The position numbers and the translations under genes are program-made. A stretch of 64,000 nt of DNA. Source: Otis tarda (lineage: Eukaryota; Chordata; Aves; Otidiformes; Otididae). The notes under the pieces were generated by a model that did no database searches, was not told the DNA's origin, and saw nothing but the letters and a program-made list of their open reading frames with translations. The stretch covers positions 40,231,371 to 40,295,370 of the forward strand of contig CM048557.1 of assembly GCA_026413225.1 (NCBI GenBank), written 5' to 3'. Positions 1-12,400 of the stretch are shown one piece after another; the stretch's first letter is position 1; every line of letters begins with the position of its first letter.

Positions 1-1360
1 AAACTGATTGTACTGCTGTCAAACTTGAATGTGAGGCTTATTCTGGAGATAGAAGTATGAGGAAAAGGACAGAGAATTGCACTTCATTAAAGCTCTACCA
101 AGCTGATTGGAGTGGAGGAGGTAATTGAGATTTAAAGTGGCATTCCCATCACACTGTCCCTTTTTCAACTTAACAACTGTCATTCAAGCCACATAGGGCA
201 ACAATTGGCCAGATTTCCCAGCTCTTCTGAGTAATAAAACAGACACTCACCTTCTGGCTATTCGTTTTACTTACTTTGTTCTAATTTCCAATTCATGTGT
301 CATTAGTGAACGAAGATTGACAAGAAATAGCTTTGACCTCACAGATTTGACCTTCAACCTCAGAGATCCAACTCTAGACTGAACATAGGTTGGAATATGC
401 TAAGAAACACCTTTCCTTTGCACAAGAATGAATGGCAGTCTTTTTCATCATTGTGCCACCCCCTGCTTGCCACTACATTTAGACTATGAGACATGTCAAC
501 TGCCTGTCACAATTACAATAGACACAGCAAACCAGAATTTTACCCAAATCCAAGGGGAACTTCCTGAACAAAGAGTAAATTTTACTGCACAGATTTTGGA
601 GACCTCCAATTTGCGCAGGCATAATGAATGCAGCCTACAGACAAATAGGTAGTTGTTAATTATCCCAGCAATTTCTTTTTTTAATGTGCTAACAACACAG
701 TGTGCTAAGCCTTCATATCTTACACTGTTACCTGATGATCTCATCACATCTGAAAAGATGGTAATCTGAAGGAAGGCATCATTATTATTCCAAGTGTTCA
801 TGACAACAAGTTACATCGGAGTAGTCCATATATTTTTTATCATTTGGTAACTCATTTAAGAATAAAAACAGATGGAGTCTACCACACCTTTCACAGTGGA
901 CTGAAGTTGTCTACCTATATACCACTCCTTTCAGGGTAACTTAATCTTTTTATCTTCTTTACACAATTATCCCAAGGCTTGTGTATAATAATTTAGTGTC
1001 ATATTACTTATCAGAGCATTTTGTGGATGAATAATAACCACAGGGCAAGACCTATGACCTTAATAAGAACCTTCAATGAATTTTAGAATAATTTGTGCCT
1101 TTCGCATAGGGGTCTTTTAGATCTCTCCTGTTCTGAACAGAAACTTGATCCCAGTAAGTCTATTGTATTTAGAAGATTGTTTTTGTTCCTTCATATTTAG
1201 TGAATAAATATTTGGATGGTCCCAATATTAGGCACCAATAAACACAATAATTGAATACACCAATTCATTGTTGTCAGGTGTTTAAGAAGTGAATTGTGGG
1301 TTTTTTTGTTGTTTCGTTTTGTTTTGTTTTATTTCATTTTCTAAGATGAAACATTTTGAA
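1..1360. other. AT-rich non-coding sequence
   Basis: No gene is recognised. Two overlapping short ORFs on opposite strands (428-652 plus, 74 codons; 496-801 minus, 101 codons) show no domain, no plausible splice context and no family resemblance, so I treat them as chance ORFs. A T/G-rich low-complexity tract lies at 1301-1340 (runs of GTTTT). Around 1215-1255 is a possible ancient repeat 3' end, listed separately. Confidence 0.7.
1215..1255 (+). repeat. Possible ancient LINE 3'-end relic
   Basis: The segment contains ATTAGGCACCAATAA (1227-1241), which recurs exactly at 6443-6457, followed by an A-rich, AATAA-containing end. Related wording (a GGCACC-type block followed by AATAATAA-like sequence) is known from the 3' ends of old L2/CR1-L3-type elements in amniotes. 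The fragment is short and diverged, so the family is an inference. The exact 15-mer match inside the window is what the sequence shows. Confidence 0.3.
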
Positions 1361-1565
1361 AACACAGGCAGGCTTCCTTACTGCATTGACTTCACTTTAA
1401 TGAGATGTGCAGTCATTTCTCTTTTTTTTTTTTTTTCCCTATGGTAATATTCATTCTTCTATGCATAAAGAAAACAACATGGGCAGGTTACTGCATTGAC
1501 TTCACTCTAATGGGAGACACAGTCATTTTGTTTTCTTCTATAATATTCTTTCTTCTATTATAAAA
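1361..1565. repeat. Imperfect tandem duplication, period about 110 bp
   Basis: Two adjacent copies can be aligned by eye. The core CTGCATTGACTTCACT occurs at 1381-1396 and again at 1491-1506, giving a 110 bp offset. Similarity extends on both sides: an AACA-GGGCAGG-like block before the core, then AATGAGATGTGCAGTCATTT against AATGGGAGACACAGTCATTT, then a TAATATTC-TTCTTCTAT block. Copy one carries a run of 15 T (1422-1436) that copy two lacks. There are only two units and no spacer/repeat regularity, so this is a local segmental duplication and not an array. Confidence 0.8.
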
Positions 1566-4500
1566 TATATTTGCATAGCTCATTGTGTTGCTCTGTGTTT
1601 TCTGAATTCCCCATTCATGTTGCTGAAGAAAAAAAGAATAAAATGTACTCTATTTTCTAACAGAAGGAGGTATAAACTTTTGTGAAGTCTCACAGTTGTC
1701 ACCACGTCATTTATAAATACTGTTACAATCCTCTACCTTCCTAAAATTTAAATACAATTCAAAGAACTGGCTTCTATTGAAAGGATGCTATTAGCATATA
1801 AATACAACAGAATCATTTTGGAATAGTACACATATCCAGAGTATGACTTGGTAAAGAATTTACTCATAATTATAAAACCCATGAACTCTATTGAGTGTGC
1901 AGTACTGGTCTTTGTTGAAACCATGTTACAATTGTGTGAGAAACACGCTTTTGTGTCAATGAAAATAAATTACTTTACCATCACTCTGCTTTGTTTGTCA
2001 ACTTAATTATTACACAGTTAAAATATTGCTTCGTGTTAGTCAGAACAGACTATTTTCGTTTTATATAGTTTGCTTTTCCCAGGGGTAAATTTTAATGCCT
2101 TGAAAGGTCAACAGAGGTCGGGACTTCTTGACTATATCTCAACAGTGCATTTCTGGTCATCAAAAGAAATAAGCCTCTGACCACTGGTAGCTGCTGTAGG
2201 GGTTTCTTTTATCCTGCACCTGTGACAATTACTCTGTGTTAGTGAAGCTAACAGGAGTCAGGTTGTAGGTTAAGGGTCAGGGCACTGTCAAGAGGAAGTT
2301 ATTCTTCAGTCCACTAAATCTGTTATCATTTTCATCTAATGTGACATCCATCTGTCAATCAGAGAATTTAGGCAATTGTCTTATTCTAAGTGCTGCACTT
2401 TATGCCTCAACTAGCTCACATTTTCCTATAATTACATTTTTCTACCTCTGAAAACCCATCTGCAAAATAAACAGGGAAAATATTCAATCATTTTGAAGAT
2501 CCAGGCTTTTTATGCTAAAAGCTGTTTCACTTACAAAATTGAGTGATTTCTCTGCAAAGTTTTATATTCATTTAATTTTCATTGTTATGGCTTTTTAACA
2601 TGTAGAAAGAGAATAAAGCTCCCGTAACTACATGGATATCAAAATACATTTTCATGTAAAACTGCCAAATGCACACCAGTCAAAGGGGTATGCCTTATAC
2701 CCTTTAGATTCCGCACTCCTCAAACACCCTGAAAATGGCATGCTCTAGTTATGAGTGACAAGAGTAAGTTTTTACAACAGACTTTTGAGGAATTACAAGC
2801 TAGCATACAGTTGATTTGACTACAAATGAGCAAAAACTCTGAGTAACTCAATGTGTAGCACCACAGAATGAAGTTCCAAACTCTGTTAATTCTAATTCAG
2901 CACTGCTCTTAAAGATGTACTGAATTTCGAGCACGTGAACAGCACCAGCCAGTTAGCAAGACACTTCTACAAATGGGATGGCATATAAAACCTAGGTGTA
3001 AAGGTAAATGTTCTACTGAATATGGGTGAGATTGCTTATAAGCTTCAATTTAGGCACACTTCTAATTGCTTTGATGAACAAGGATCTAAATACGTTGCCA
3101 AGCGTAAAAATCGTGGTGTGGTTACATGAAGCAGTTGAGCCAATCTAACAGCTTGTTACCACTGAAAAGGGTGGTCCTGTTCCCTCTATTTCCTCCCTCT
3201 GTCTTCCCACCCCAGATTAGTTTTCTGCTGGGTTAGCAAATTTAATTGCCTCACCAAGTGGTTAGGCAAGCATGCAAGCCAGTGTAGGGACAGTGACAGG
3301 AGTGTGTGGCTGGAGAGAACGTTATTGGCAAGCCATTACATAGATCCGGTCATATAATTAAACTGTAGTTTCTCCTTTCACTTTTGCCAAAATTCCTCAT
3401 TTAAAAAATTAAACTTAACTGATTTGCCATTATTATCAATGAACTCTCTGGGACCTATGCTGCTACAATTTCACTGATAACAAAGGTGGTAGGTATGAAA
3501 TGCTCCTACAAATTCTAGAGCAGAACTTATCTCAGTACAGCAGCACTAATATTAAGAGTAACTAGCTTTTACTATATTTTATTAAGAGTGCTTAAAAGAA
3601 GGCTAAGATCCTTATTTCTGTGTTAAAAATGGGAAAATGGAGGCATTGAATGGAGAAAGATCCTCAGACATTTAATTCTGTTTCTTGAAGAAGCCAGTGA
3701 CTGCAGATTCCATTGCAGTCTCAGAATGGGGAGACAAAAAAATTATTCATGTAAGAGAGAAGCTGTGCAAAGCTCAGTGCAGACGGTCAGAGTTTGGGGG
3801 TCATATACCTAGATGTGGAAGTAGAGAAACAATTCCCATTTCCTCAGTATAGATATGACTGTGTAAAAATTTTGAGATAAATAGTATTTGTCAAATTACC
3901 TTTCTATGTGCATTTATGCTGGCAGGAAGTTTCCTATGTTTCCCCCTCTCAGGGTACAAATCATCTTTGATCTAGAAGTGTCTAATCCTGTCCAGTATGG
4001 CCCTCTGCTCAAGACAGTAAGATCTTAGTAGCTAACTGTGGCAGAACAGCTGGCTTGAGGTTGGTCGACCATAGTCCAGTCATCTTCCCACTTCAGAACA
4101 CTACACATACTCGTAATTACTTGCTAGATTGAGTTAACCATATAGTAACAATATAAACTGTCCCTAGTATTTGACATGCTGATATAGGATTAATGAGTGA
4201 ATAATGGAGGACTTTTAGGTACTCATTTAAAGCATGAAAATATATGTTGCAAAATTGTACTAACATTTTTTAATGTAATTACAAGCCATAGTTTCTATAG
4301 GAGAAACTATCCAAAGAATGTCTTATTTCAGACTTTGCTAACTGATAGTCATGTTTAATGGAACGTCTCAGAAGAAATAAATCTAATTTTGCATAAGACA
4401 ATTCTGGTAATAGTGTGAGTCATCCCTATTAACACTGTGCTCTGTTTACAGAAAAGCATTTTACAGTTTTGGTGCCCAGCCTGGCACCTCCGAAGTGCCA

Positions 4501-5331
4501 CATGTACTACCTAAGTGCAAACAAAGTTATAGATTCTTTGTATCTTTGGATAGTAATGGTTTTCCACTAAATTTCCTCAAAATCTCAGTATTTGATGTCC
4601 CTGAAATACCATTTTGACATCCTTTAATTCCATTTCTCTTTAGTACTCATGAAAAAACTAAAACCACACCCATTTATGTCTCTTGCTTTAACTCCTTTGG
4701 AAATGAGTAAATTCTGTAGAGAAACCATTAAGGCAGAGCTACGTTGAGCAAATTCAATTAGGCAAATATAATTGTTTCAAATACAACTGTGCTGAGGCAG
4801 TAACACAATGTATATTAAAGAGGAAAGCATACGAATTATTTTGGTTTTCTTAGTTTGGCTTACCTGTAATACGAATTCAAGTATGTTTCGCCTTTCAAAT
4901 AGCAAGGAGAAAGGCCAATAATGAGAAAGGAAGATGCATTGGTTTCAGTGCCTAAGTTCTGCATATTCACAGAAAAAAAAATTTGAATATTTTCAAAATT
5001 TAAGTAATTAAATGATTGCTGTAAAAGGAAACTACACAATTCACAGTGATCTAGGAAAAAATGCATTCTCCCAGATTTTCAATGTAAAACCAGTTTTATT
5101 CGAGTCAACAACTGGAGCAAGACAGACTAAAACTGGTTTTCAGAAGTCAGTTACAGACAGCTGTAAAGTCAAGCTGTTGGTAATCTCTCTGCTGTTACAT
5201 TAGAGATTATAAAGAAAGAGGAAAATAAAGATTTTTTTTTTAAATATGGGAAATAATTATTATATTTTCTATTATTTATTAAGCAACCTCTGGAGGCTGC
5301 TACTGTAAAATGTTTTGGTTTAGTCTTAGGA
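1566..5331. other. AT-rich non-coding sequence
   Basis: This stretch has no ORF above about 70 codons apart from chance frames near 4860-5203, and no splice-framed coding block, RNA gene or recognisable recent transposon. Weak, scattered fragments such as the GGTGCCCAGCCTGGCACC area near 4472 may be very old repeats but cannot be assigned. I see nothing else that can be supported. Confidence 0.65.
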
Positions 5332-5393
5332 ATAGAACACATCAGAATATTTCAGTTGGAAGGGACCTACAGCGATCATCATAACCACAACAA
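5332..5393 (-). mobile_element. CR1 LINE 3'-end relic, minus strand
   Basis: Read on the plus strand, this shows the reverse complement of a CR1 3' end: a decayed AGAATCATAGAAT-like start, then GTTGGAAGGGACCT at 5356-5369, then a GATCATCAT-like block. In birds this phrase is the hallmark of CR1, the dominant LINE, which is usually inserted as short 5'-truncated copies. The copy keeps only about 60 bp, is diverged and has no coding potential. The orientation is opposite to the longer CR1 copy at 38.3-38.9 kb. Confidence 0.75.
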
Positions 5394-5708
5394 CTTAAAT
5401 AATATATATAAAAAACCCCACTAATCCTCTAATACAGGTAATGTTGCTGGTTTTAGTTTCAAAATTACCACATCTTTTCTATGTATTTTGTACCTCACTT
5501 TTTACTGGATCTAACTTTAAGAAAAGACTCTGACGTTTGGTAGACTAGTTCAAATGTGTGGTTAGTTTTGAAAGAAAAATTTGCAAAAGCTCATTCAAAC
5601 TATTTTAACTTTCTGAACCTGCTAGTTTTTGACTGCTGAAGCATAATAGCTTATATACACATATATATTCTGTTATGTGTGTTTATATATAAAGGTGTAA
5701 CTGAAAAG

Positions 5709-5758
5709 AAGATCTATGCTAGATCTTAGTGGCTGTGAAGTTGTGAAGATAACTTCAC
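5709..5758. repeat. Two adjacent small hairpins
   Basis: The first inverted repeat is AAGATCT (5709-5715) with AGATCTT (5721-5727) and a 5 nt loop. The second is GTGAAGTT (5735-5742) with AACTTCAC (5751-5758) and an 8 nt loop. Both stems match perfectly. The stems are shorter than a microRNA precursor needs, and no function is implied. Confidence 0.6.
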
Positions 5759-6331
5759 CAGTGGTTTTTTGAACTGAGAAGGTGAAAAAGCACAGAACTA
5801 ATATGAGACCCATTCAGGAACGTGATCACATGCTTAGCTTTGACATTTTGAAACTGCGTATAGACCTAAGGATTCCAATGGATTGACAGAAAGTTCTTCT
5901 GGCTGTTTTCAGGGCCAGAAGGAAAAAATAATCTAGAAATATTTATACATTATGTTTCTAGACCGTATTTTAATTGACACAGAAGGTATAATTAAAACAA
6001 CATTGATTTGGCTTTGTTGTTACCACCTCTCTGCCATCTGACAACTGCTATATAGGCAGCCATTAGGATCTGCTGATATCTATTGCATTTGTGTAACTGA
6101 GTGGGGAATATCTAGCTGCATTTAGCCATCAGAAACTTTGGGCCCACTGCATTTCCAAGTAATTGTTAGTCTAACACATTGACTTTTAAAGTCATGTCTA
6201 CCATTGATTTACAGAAGCAGGTCTCACGTTCCGTACTAAAAATAGGTCAAAAAAAGAAGTAAGGTTTCAATGTATAAAACCTTCATAAAGTAGTCCGTGA
6301 TAATTCTACCATTGTGCAACAATTGCCCTCC

Positions 6332-6356
6332 TTTTTTTTTTTTTTAAAAAAAAAAA
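6332..6356. repeat. T14-A11 low-complexity palindrome
   Basis: A run of T (6332-6345) is followed directly by a run of A (6346-6356). This is simple sequence that lies just before the putative LINE 3'-end relic. A similar T9-A9 block occurs at 28812-28829. Confidence 0.85.
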
Positions 6357-6384
6357 TTTCTTTAGCTGATATTTGGAAGTCTTT

Positions 6385-6470
6385 TAAGGCAGAGACTATG
6401 TCTTTTTTTTTTTTGTTTATTTGTAGTGCATTGCCTAGAGTCATTAGGCACCAATAACAAGAATTAAAAA
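6385..6470 (+). repeat. Probable ancient L2/CR1-L3-like 3'-end relic
   Basis: The order of short blocks matches the 3' end shared by old amniote LINEs: AAGGCAGAGACTATGTCTTT (6386-6405), a T-rich segment, GTTTATTTGTAGTGCATTGC, then CATTAGGCACCAATAA and an A/T-rich tail. This corresponds to the familiar GGCAGGGACTGTCT ... TTTGTACAGCGCCTAG ... TAGGCGCTA ... AATAATAA layout. Family assignment is from memory of consensus sequences and should be tested by RepeatMasker. No coding remains. Confidence 0.5.
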
Positions 6471-6480
6471 TTATAATTAT

Positions 6481-9400
6481 CTGGCATTAAAAGATAGTAT
6501 TTATTCTCATATGTTTGGTTGGAGAGAGTGAATTTTAAACAAGATAGGAAGTGTTAGTGTACACTTTAATGACTATCTTCATAACAAATAGTAAGAGGTT
6601 GGATTTCTAAGAAGTAAGGTTAAATAGTCAGAAAACAGTAGAAATTGCATGCAGGCTTTGAAATAGCTGAATCTTCAATGTTTTGTGATTACAGGTTCGC
6701 ATCAGCCCAGCAGAAAACCATCAAATTAGATGGAAATAGGATATGCTATCAGCTGCAAGTAGTCATCTTTTTATTAGCTCTGCAACAACCAATCAGTCAC
6801 ACCACAGTGTGCAACTGTAATGAAATATAGATTCCTTTTCTTTTTTTTTTTTTGTTAGAAGGAAAACCCTTCCATTTTATGAATCTATGCAGCCCTTTAG
6901 TAAGCAGTAGATGTTGTTGCCAATAGCATTATGTTCTTTATTTTTTTCAAATTTCTTGAGTTATTTTAGTGCTGAGAGTATCAGACCGTCAGGTATGTGA
7001 GGCCTGGAAACTGAAATCTTCTATTTATTTGCAGAATGGTTGCACTACGTGTCTGATTTTCCTATCCTATGATGATGGTGTGCTTGAGGCAAGATCTAAT
7101 AAGGGTAAGAAGTCTTTTTCCCAATAAGAGTCTCTGTTGAGACTACAAGCAATTACAACAGTCATTATCTATTGTAGTGATATCTTTTTAATTTTGTAAA
7201 CACCCAGCCATTAAAACAGGACTGAAAGAAAAAGTACTCATTTTACATATGTCTGCTAATGGTTGTCCAGGGGTAAAAACCTAGAGGGAATGATTTTTAA
7301 ATTACATGAGAATTAAAAGGTTTCAATTGCTTGAAGTTTTCATAAGTAAGAAATGAATACCCACTGCAAACAAGGAGAAATGTAGGCTACTCCAACACAG
7401 CTTGGACAGCTTAACTTTAGGAGCCTCAAGTTTCAAGGTGGCTAGATACCTGGGTTTCAGAAATCACAGGCAAAGACCTAGACAGCCATAAATCTTATAA
7501 ATCCTCTAAGGCTTATTATGACAATTCTTCATTTTTTAACTTCTGGTGGGAGGAGAAGTGCATCACATTTCCGTGGCTCAGTAGTCTCCCTGCCAGTATG
7601 ACTTTTTCAGTTTAAGTACAGTAGAAACATATTACAACGACTGAAGATCCCTCTTGTTAATTTGGAGTGGACGTTAAAGCAGCCTAAAACTTCTCTGGCA
7701 TCTAGCAGGTAGGATTCATTTAACCTCCCTTTGACTATGTTCAATGTGCATTTTATGGCTGCTATTTAGACCCTTTCTGTAATCAGTGGGGAATAAAATT
7801 ACTCCAAATAATAATTCATTCATCTGGCTTAGATCCTGCATGGGAAAAGAATGAATTGTTTTCCAGAGAGTTGTAGCCCTGCATTTCTGTAGAGGGAGAG
7901 CTGACAAATTGCTTAGACAGTTTAAAGTTGAGTGAGATGAATCCTGCCCATCACTCATGACACATACCCTTGAATGATAAATTTCAAATCCTTGGACTTA
8001 GTTGGATTGAAGCATCCAAATATTTTTTAGACTTTTGTCTTTCATCTTAAAATCTACTAGCTCTTCATTTGTATGAACAATTGCACTTTTTAATGTCACA
8101 AAGTCACTATGAGTTGAAATGCAGTAAACATTGTGAAGCAGGCAGTAATCATTTCAACTGAGGTCAGATATCTTGCATAAATTCTTAATCACTGGTATTT
8201 GGAAGAAGTAAAAATAAGGTTATATCTTTTAGTGATTAGTGAGTAACAGAAATAAGTTGATTTTGGTTGGTGGCTTCATAAATCAAACTAGTATGTATTT
8301 AAAATACTTAATCCCTTTCAAGTCTGAGCAACAGCTGTTTTCGTGTCTTGGTAAGGAGGCTGTGTTAATACAGCCTATGTTTGAGCCTTTGTGATTATCT
8401 TCTAATGATGACTCTTCCTATGACTCACAAGTAAAGGCATTTGTGCACAGATGATAGATATATATTAAACATTTACTTGTAGACAGTGTGCTACTTCTCA
8501 TTATTAAATCAATGATCAAAAATTGACTTGTGAGTGCACTGGCAGAAATAATTTCCACCTAATCAAATATGTCACTTAAAAGGAAAAGTTCCTATTAAGT
8601 CAAAATTTCCTCTGTTGTCCCAGCTCTTTTTGCTAAGGAGTAAAAGTTGGTGTCATCTTAATCCAAAGAAAATGGGTTTTTTATTGTAATACTGAAAATA
8701 ATATGGAAAACGTACATGGTAGTAAGCAACTCTTGTTCCTCAGGAGTCCAGAGATACAAGGTCAATATTTGGTTGTAAAATTTTAGAGTCCATTTTCTCC
8801 TCTCCCTGCCATTGTTTACTCCTCTGTCCCTTACCATTTTCAATGGAAACCTAGTAACCTTCTTAAGAGACACTTGAAATTTGTCTAAGCTGGCTGAGCA
8901 CTGGAAGACTGGGATATAAGGAACTTGAACCTGGGTCCCCTGTATAAGAACTGGATGCCTGACATGCAGCCTACTAGCTATTCTCTTTCTTCCTTTTCAT
9001 AGTCACTTTGCAAAGGTTCCCATTTGTTCCTAAGTCACAACAAGAAAAAATAACTGAAATCTTGTAAAATTTCATGGGACAGAGAAAAAAAATTATGGCT
9101 AGCTTTAACACTGATTAATTCAAATCATTAAATATTATGGGGTTATTTTTTCATTGAATAACCTTCACATGATTGTCACATTATCCTCACATCATGCTTG
9201 AAAACAAACAGTACTTTCTGTAGCCATTTCTAATATGTTATTTTGATGCATTGAATCAAGATTGTTGTTAGTTAGGGAAGAGAAGTGCTATTTTGAAGTC
9301 TATCCGCTCCTGAGCAGTAGTGTCTCTAGAAGACACTTGCAGAGCACTTCAAACATTATTCCATAACACGTGCAAGTTTTGTTCTGAATTTAGGTATGCA

Positions 9401-12400
9401 AATACCTTGGGTATTATTTACTGAATGAAGCTCTGCACTCATTGCATTTCATTTGAACTCGCATTTATTTAAAACAGGAGCAGCAAATTTCCTACACAAA
9501 AGGATACACCTCCATATTTCATGCTTTCATAAATTGAACTTTAGTTACAAAGTAGAAAATAAAGTATAGTTCCAATTTGAAATAAATAGACTATTGTTAG
9601 GGTTTTTTTAAAAATCCGTTTATCCTTTCATGTTGCCCTTCTCTATCTTGGCAGAATTGTTTTTTAAGTTCTGTATATTCTCTTCATAATCCTACTGGAA
9701 TTCCACTGCTACTGCATTTACAGCTATAGCACATTTGCAGAATTCCAAAAGGTCTATTTTCTTCCATTTAATATAGTAAGAAGAAACCTTGCCTGAATAC
9801 AAAACGTATCTGTTTTGATTATGCAAACTGTTGTATGTAATTTTGCATCTTCTTTTTATATCATCATGTCCATTGAATCCATTTTAAAGGGAAATCATTT
9901 TCTAGACTAAAATGTTATCCTAAGAGCAGCTCCACTTTTGCTGACATGATTATGATTAGGAAATGTAGATCACTGCGTATGAATACATTAGAAAAGAATT
10001 TTTCTGATCTAAACTCTACAAGAGAACAAAATATACCACAAATAAATAATCAAGCAGCTTTTATAAGTTTAAAAATAAGTCATGCACTGCAAAGTTTAAA
10101 AAAAAAGTAGCCAGTTTGATCTGAAAAATAACACATCTAATTTACAGCAGAGAGAATCCAGCAACATCATTTTTTAATTGGGTAGTAGAAGTGCTAAGGT
10201 GACAGGACTGAGAACAGGTAAATCATCTAGGAATAGAAATGTTCTAAGACAGAAAGCCAGCTGGTGTAGTGCTTCCTTTGTGTCAGTGATCCATGTTGCG
10301 TTCCGTAATAGGGACTGTTCAGACAGTCTGTTGCACAGCTGTTCTTCCTTCGAAACAAACAGCCAGGTCTGTTAGTGGTATCACTCTGCAGGTATTATAA
10401 TGACAGTAGGGGTTTTTTTTTGTTCTGTTTTTGTTTTTCAATTTTTTTTGAAAGTAATATTCATCTCATTGAGGAGGAGTACTTTCACAGGGATATAAAT
10501 TAGAGTTGCTTTATGTTGTCATCCATGTTGGATTAAATACTGAAAATGTGGCTGTAGAGGAAAACTGGGAGGGGGGCTGCCCATTTTTTAATGTATTTTT
10601 TTATGTTGCTATGTTTTTAGTATATAGGAGGCATAGGAGGATTATTTTGGTGATATATATTATCTAATAGTAGAAATAATTCATGAAACACCTGCATCTT
10701 CATGACTTTATCTGAAGAATTTAATTTCCAAAGATCAAATTTGGTTTCTTCTTCACTTATTGCTGCAGTGGTGCAAGGAGAGACAGTTCCCAAAAGACAC
10801 GTTATAATGCTTTTCAAACTTACCAAGCATATCCAGAGAAGAAGATGGAGCTAGGATAACTCTGTTCTCTGACTCTTCCTGTGCTTAAGACTGATCTGGA
10901 TCATGGACTGCCAGCTATTAGGGTAGGTTTAGTCCAGCAGTCCAAATCTTTTTCTTTTTAAGAAAATTGGCAGTGTTCTATACACCAAACACTGTAAAGT
11001 TATTTTCCTCCAAAGCATAAAATTGAATCATAAAGGATCATAAATATTTTTAAAGTCACAAATGAACTATGTCACACTACTAATTAGCTGATTATTTTAA
11101 AAACAAACACAAAATTAATTATGCCTGCTAGTGAGAGAGATTTTTTTTTCCCCCCACGTAGTCCTTATGGAGGGAATCTGGAGAAACAAATTGTGACGAT
11201 GTTGAATAATGGTATTCTGGGACTGGGTTGACACTGAAGTAGTGATAGCTGTTTGTAAAATAAAGCTTAAAATTATACAGCAATTTTGGTCTGTGTTTGG
11301 GATGAAACAGGAATGTGTTGAGTTGAAATACAAGGTGACAGGGGAGATACTGGGTTTAAAATACTCTGGAGGCAGAAATGGCTGAGATGTTATTAGGACT
11401 GAAAGGAGTTATGGAGTAGTAGATATTAGGGATGCTATTACCAGCAGTGACTACCTGGGTTTATCCACAACTAGGCAAAGTTGCTGTTTATGGTATGCTT
11501 TTTCCTTGGCTTCCATGTCACTAGTGCAGGCAGGGCATCTTCAGTGCTGTCCTTTTGCCTCACTGCTTCCAGGCAAAAGAAAGTGATAATGTGGCCTTGA
11601 TGCCAGACTTGTGCCAGAGGCACTGCTAAGTGGACAACACTGCTCCTTTTATCCATTGCTCAGTAAGGGAGGAAATACAGTTTCCACAATCCAAGCCAGC
11701 TAAATTGGAGGTGTTACAACAAATGAGAAGAGTTGCCAGTACAAGCTGAAACACAATCGCCAGTCCTTACTGTATGTTGTTACCCCCGTTCCCCCCTTAG
11801 GTATGTCTAATTTGTTCAATATCGGTTTTGAATGCTAGAATTTATACCACGATACAGACTAGTGTCTGGATCCGAATTCTGGGACTCAGTACTATGCAGG
11901 CAGGAATCAATTTCCTAGAAGAAATACCAGATCCAGCATATTTGCAATGTAGCTGCAAAACTCTCCACTCAATTTACACCTCTGGGTGATATATGTATCT
12001 GTTCCCAGTTTCACTAAGCTCCACTACATGTACCTCCAAAGTACTTCAGGATCTAGATCTAGGAATCAGAGTGAACACCATGACAAAGAAAAAAAATCAA
12101 AACGTAGGATTTAGCAGGACTCTCACTTATTATTATCTCAAATTTCTCTGCAAACATTTTAATTAAAACCAGATTGCTGTTTGCTAAAAAGTTGGAGGCT
12201 TTGAAGAATCAGTTCCATGATCAAAATAAACAGCTGTTAGGTACGCCAACATAAAAAGAAGCCTCTTATTCTATTGCATTTATTATGATAAAATTTTTGG
12301 CAGAAACAGGACAACAAGGATACAATATCTCACATGGTAACAGTGCTAACCTGTCATTAGCCCAATAGGAGAAATCATTACCATTACTTTCTGAACTGAG

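Noticed and set aside
1361-1565. CRISPR-like direct repeat
   Set aside because: There are only two diverged units of about 110 bp without spacers, in a vertebrate genome.
4465-4530. Old repeat with GGTGCCCAGCCTGGCACC inverted wording
   Set aside because: This is only a local palindrome-like phrase. I could not tie it to a family.
7395-7460. Old dispersed repeat with TAACTTTAGGAGCC wording
   Set aside because: It resembles remembered amniote repeat phrases but is too short and diverged to name.
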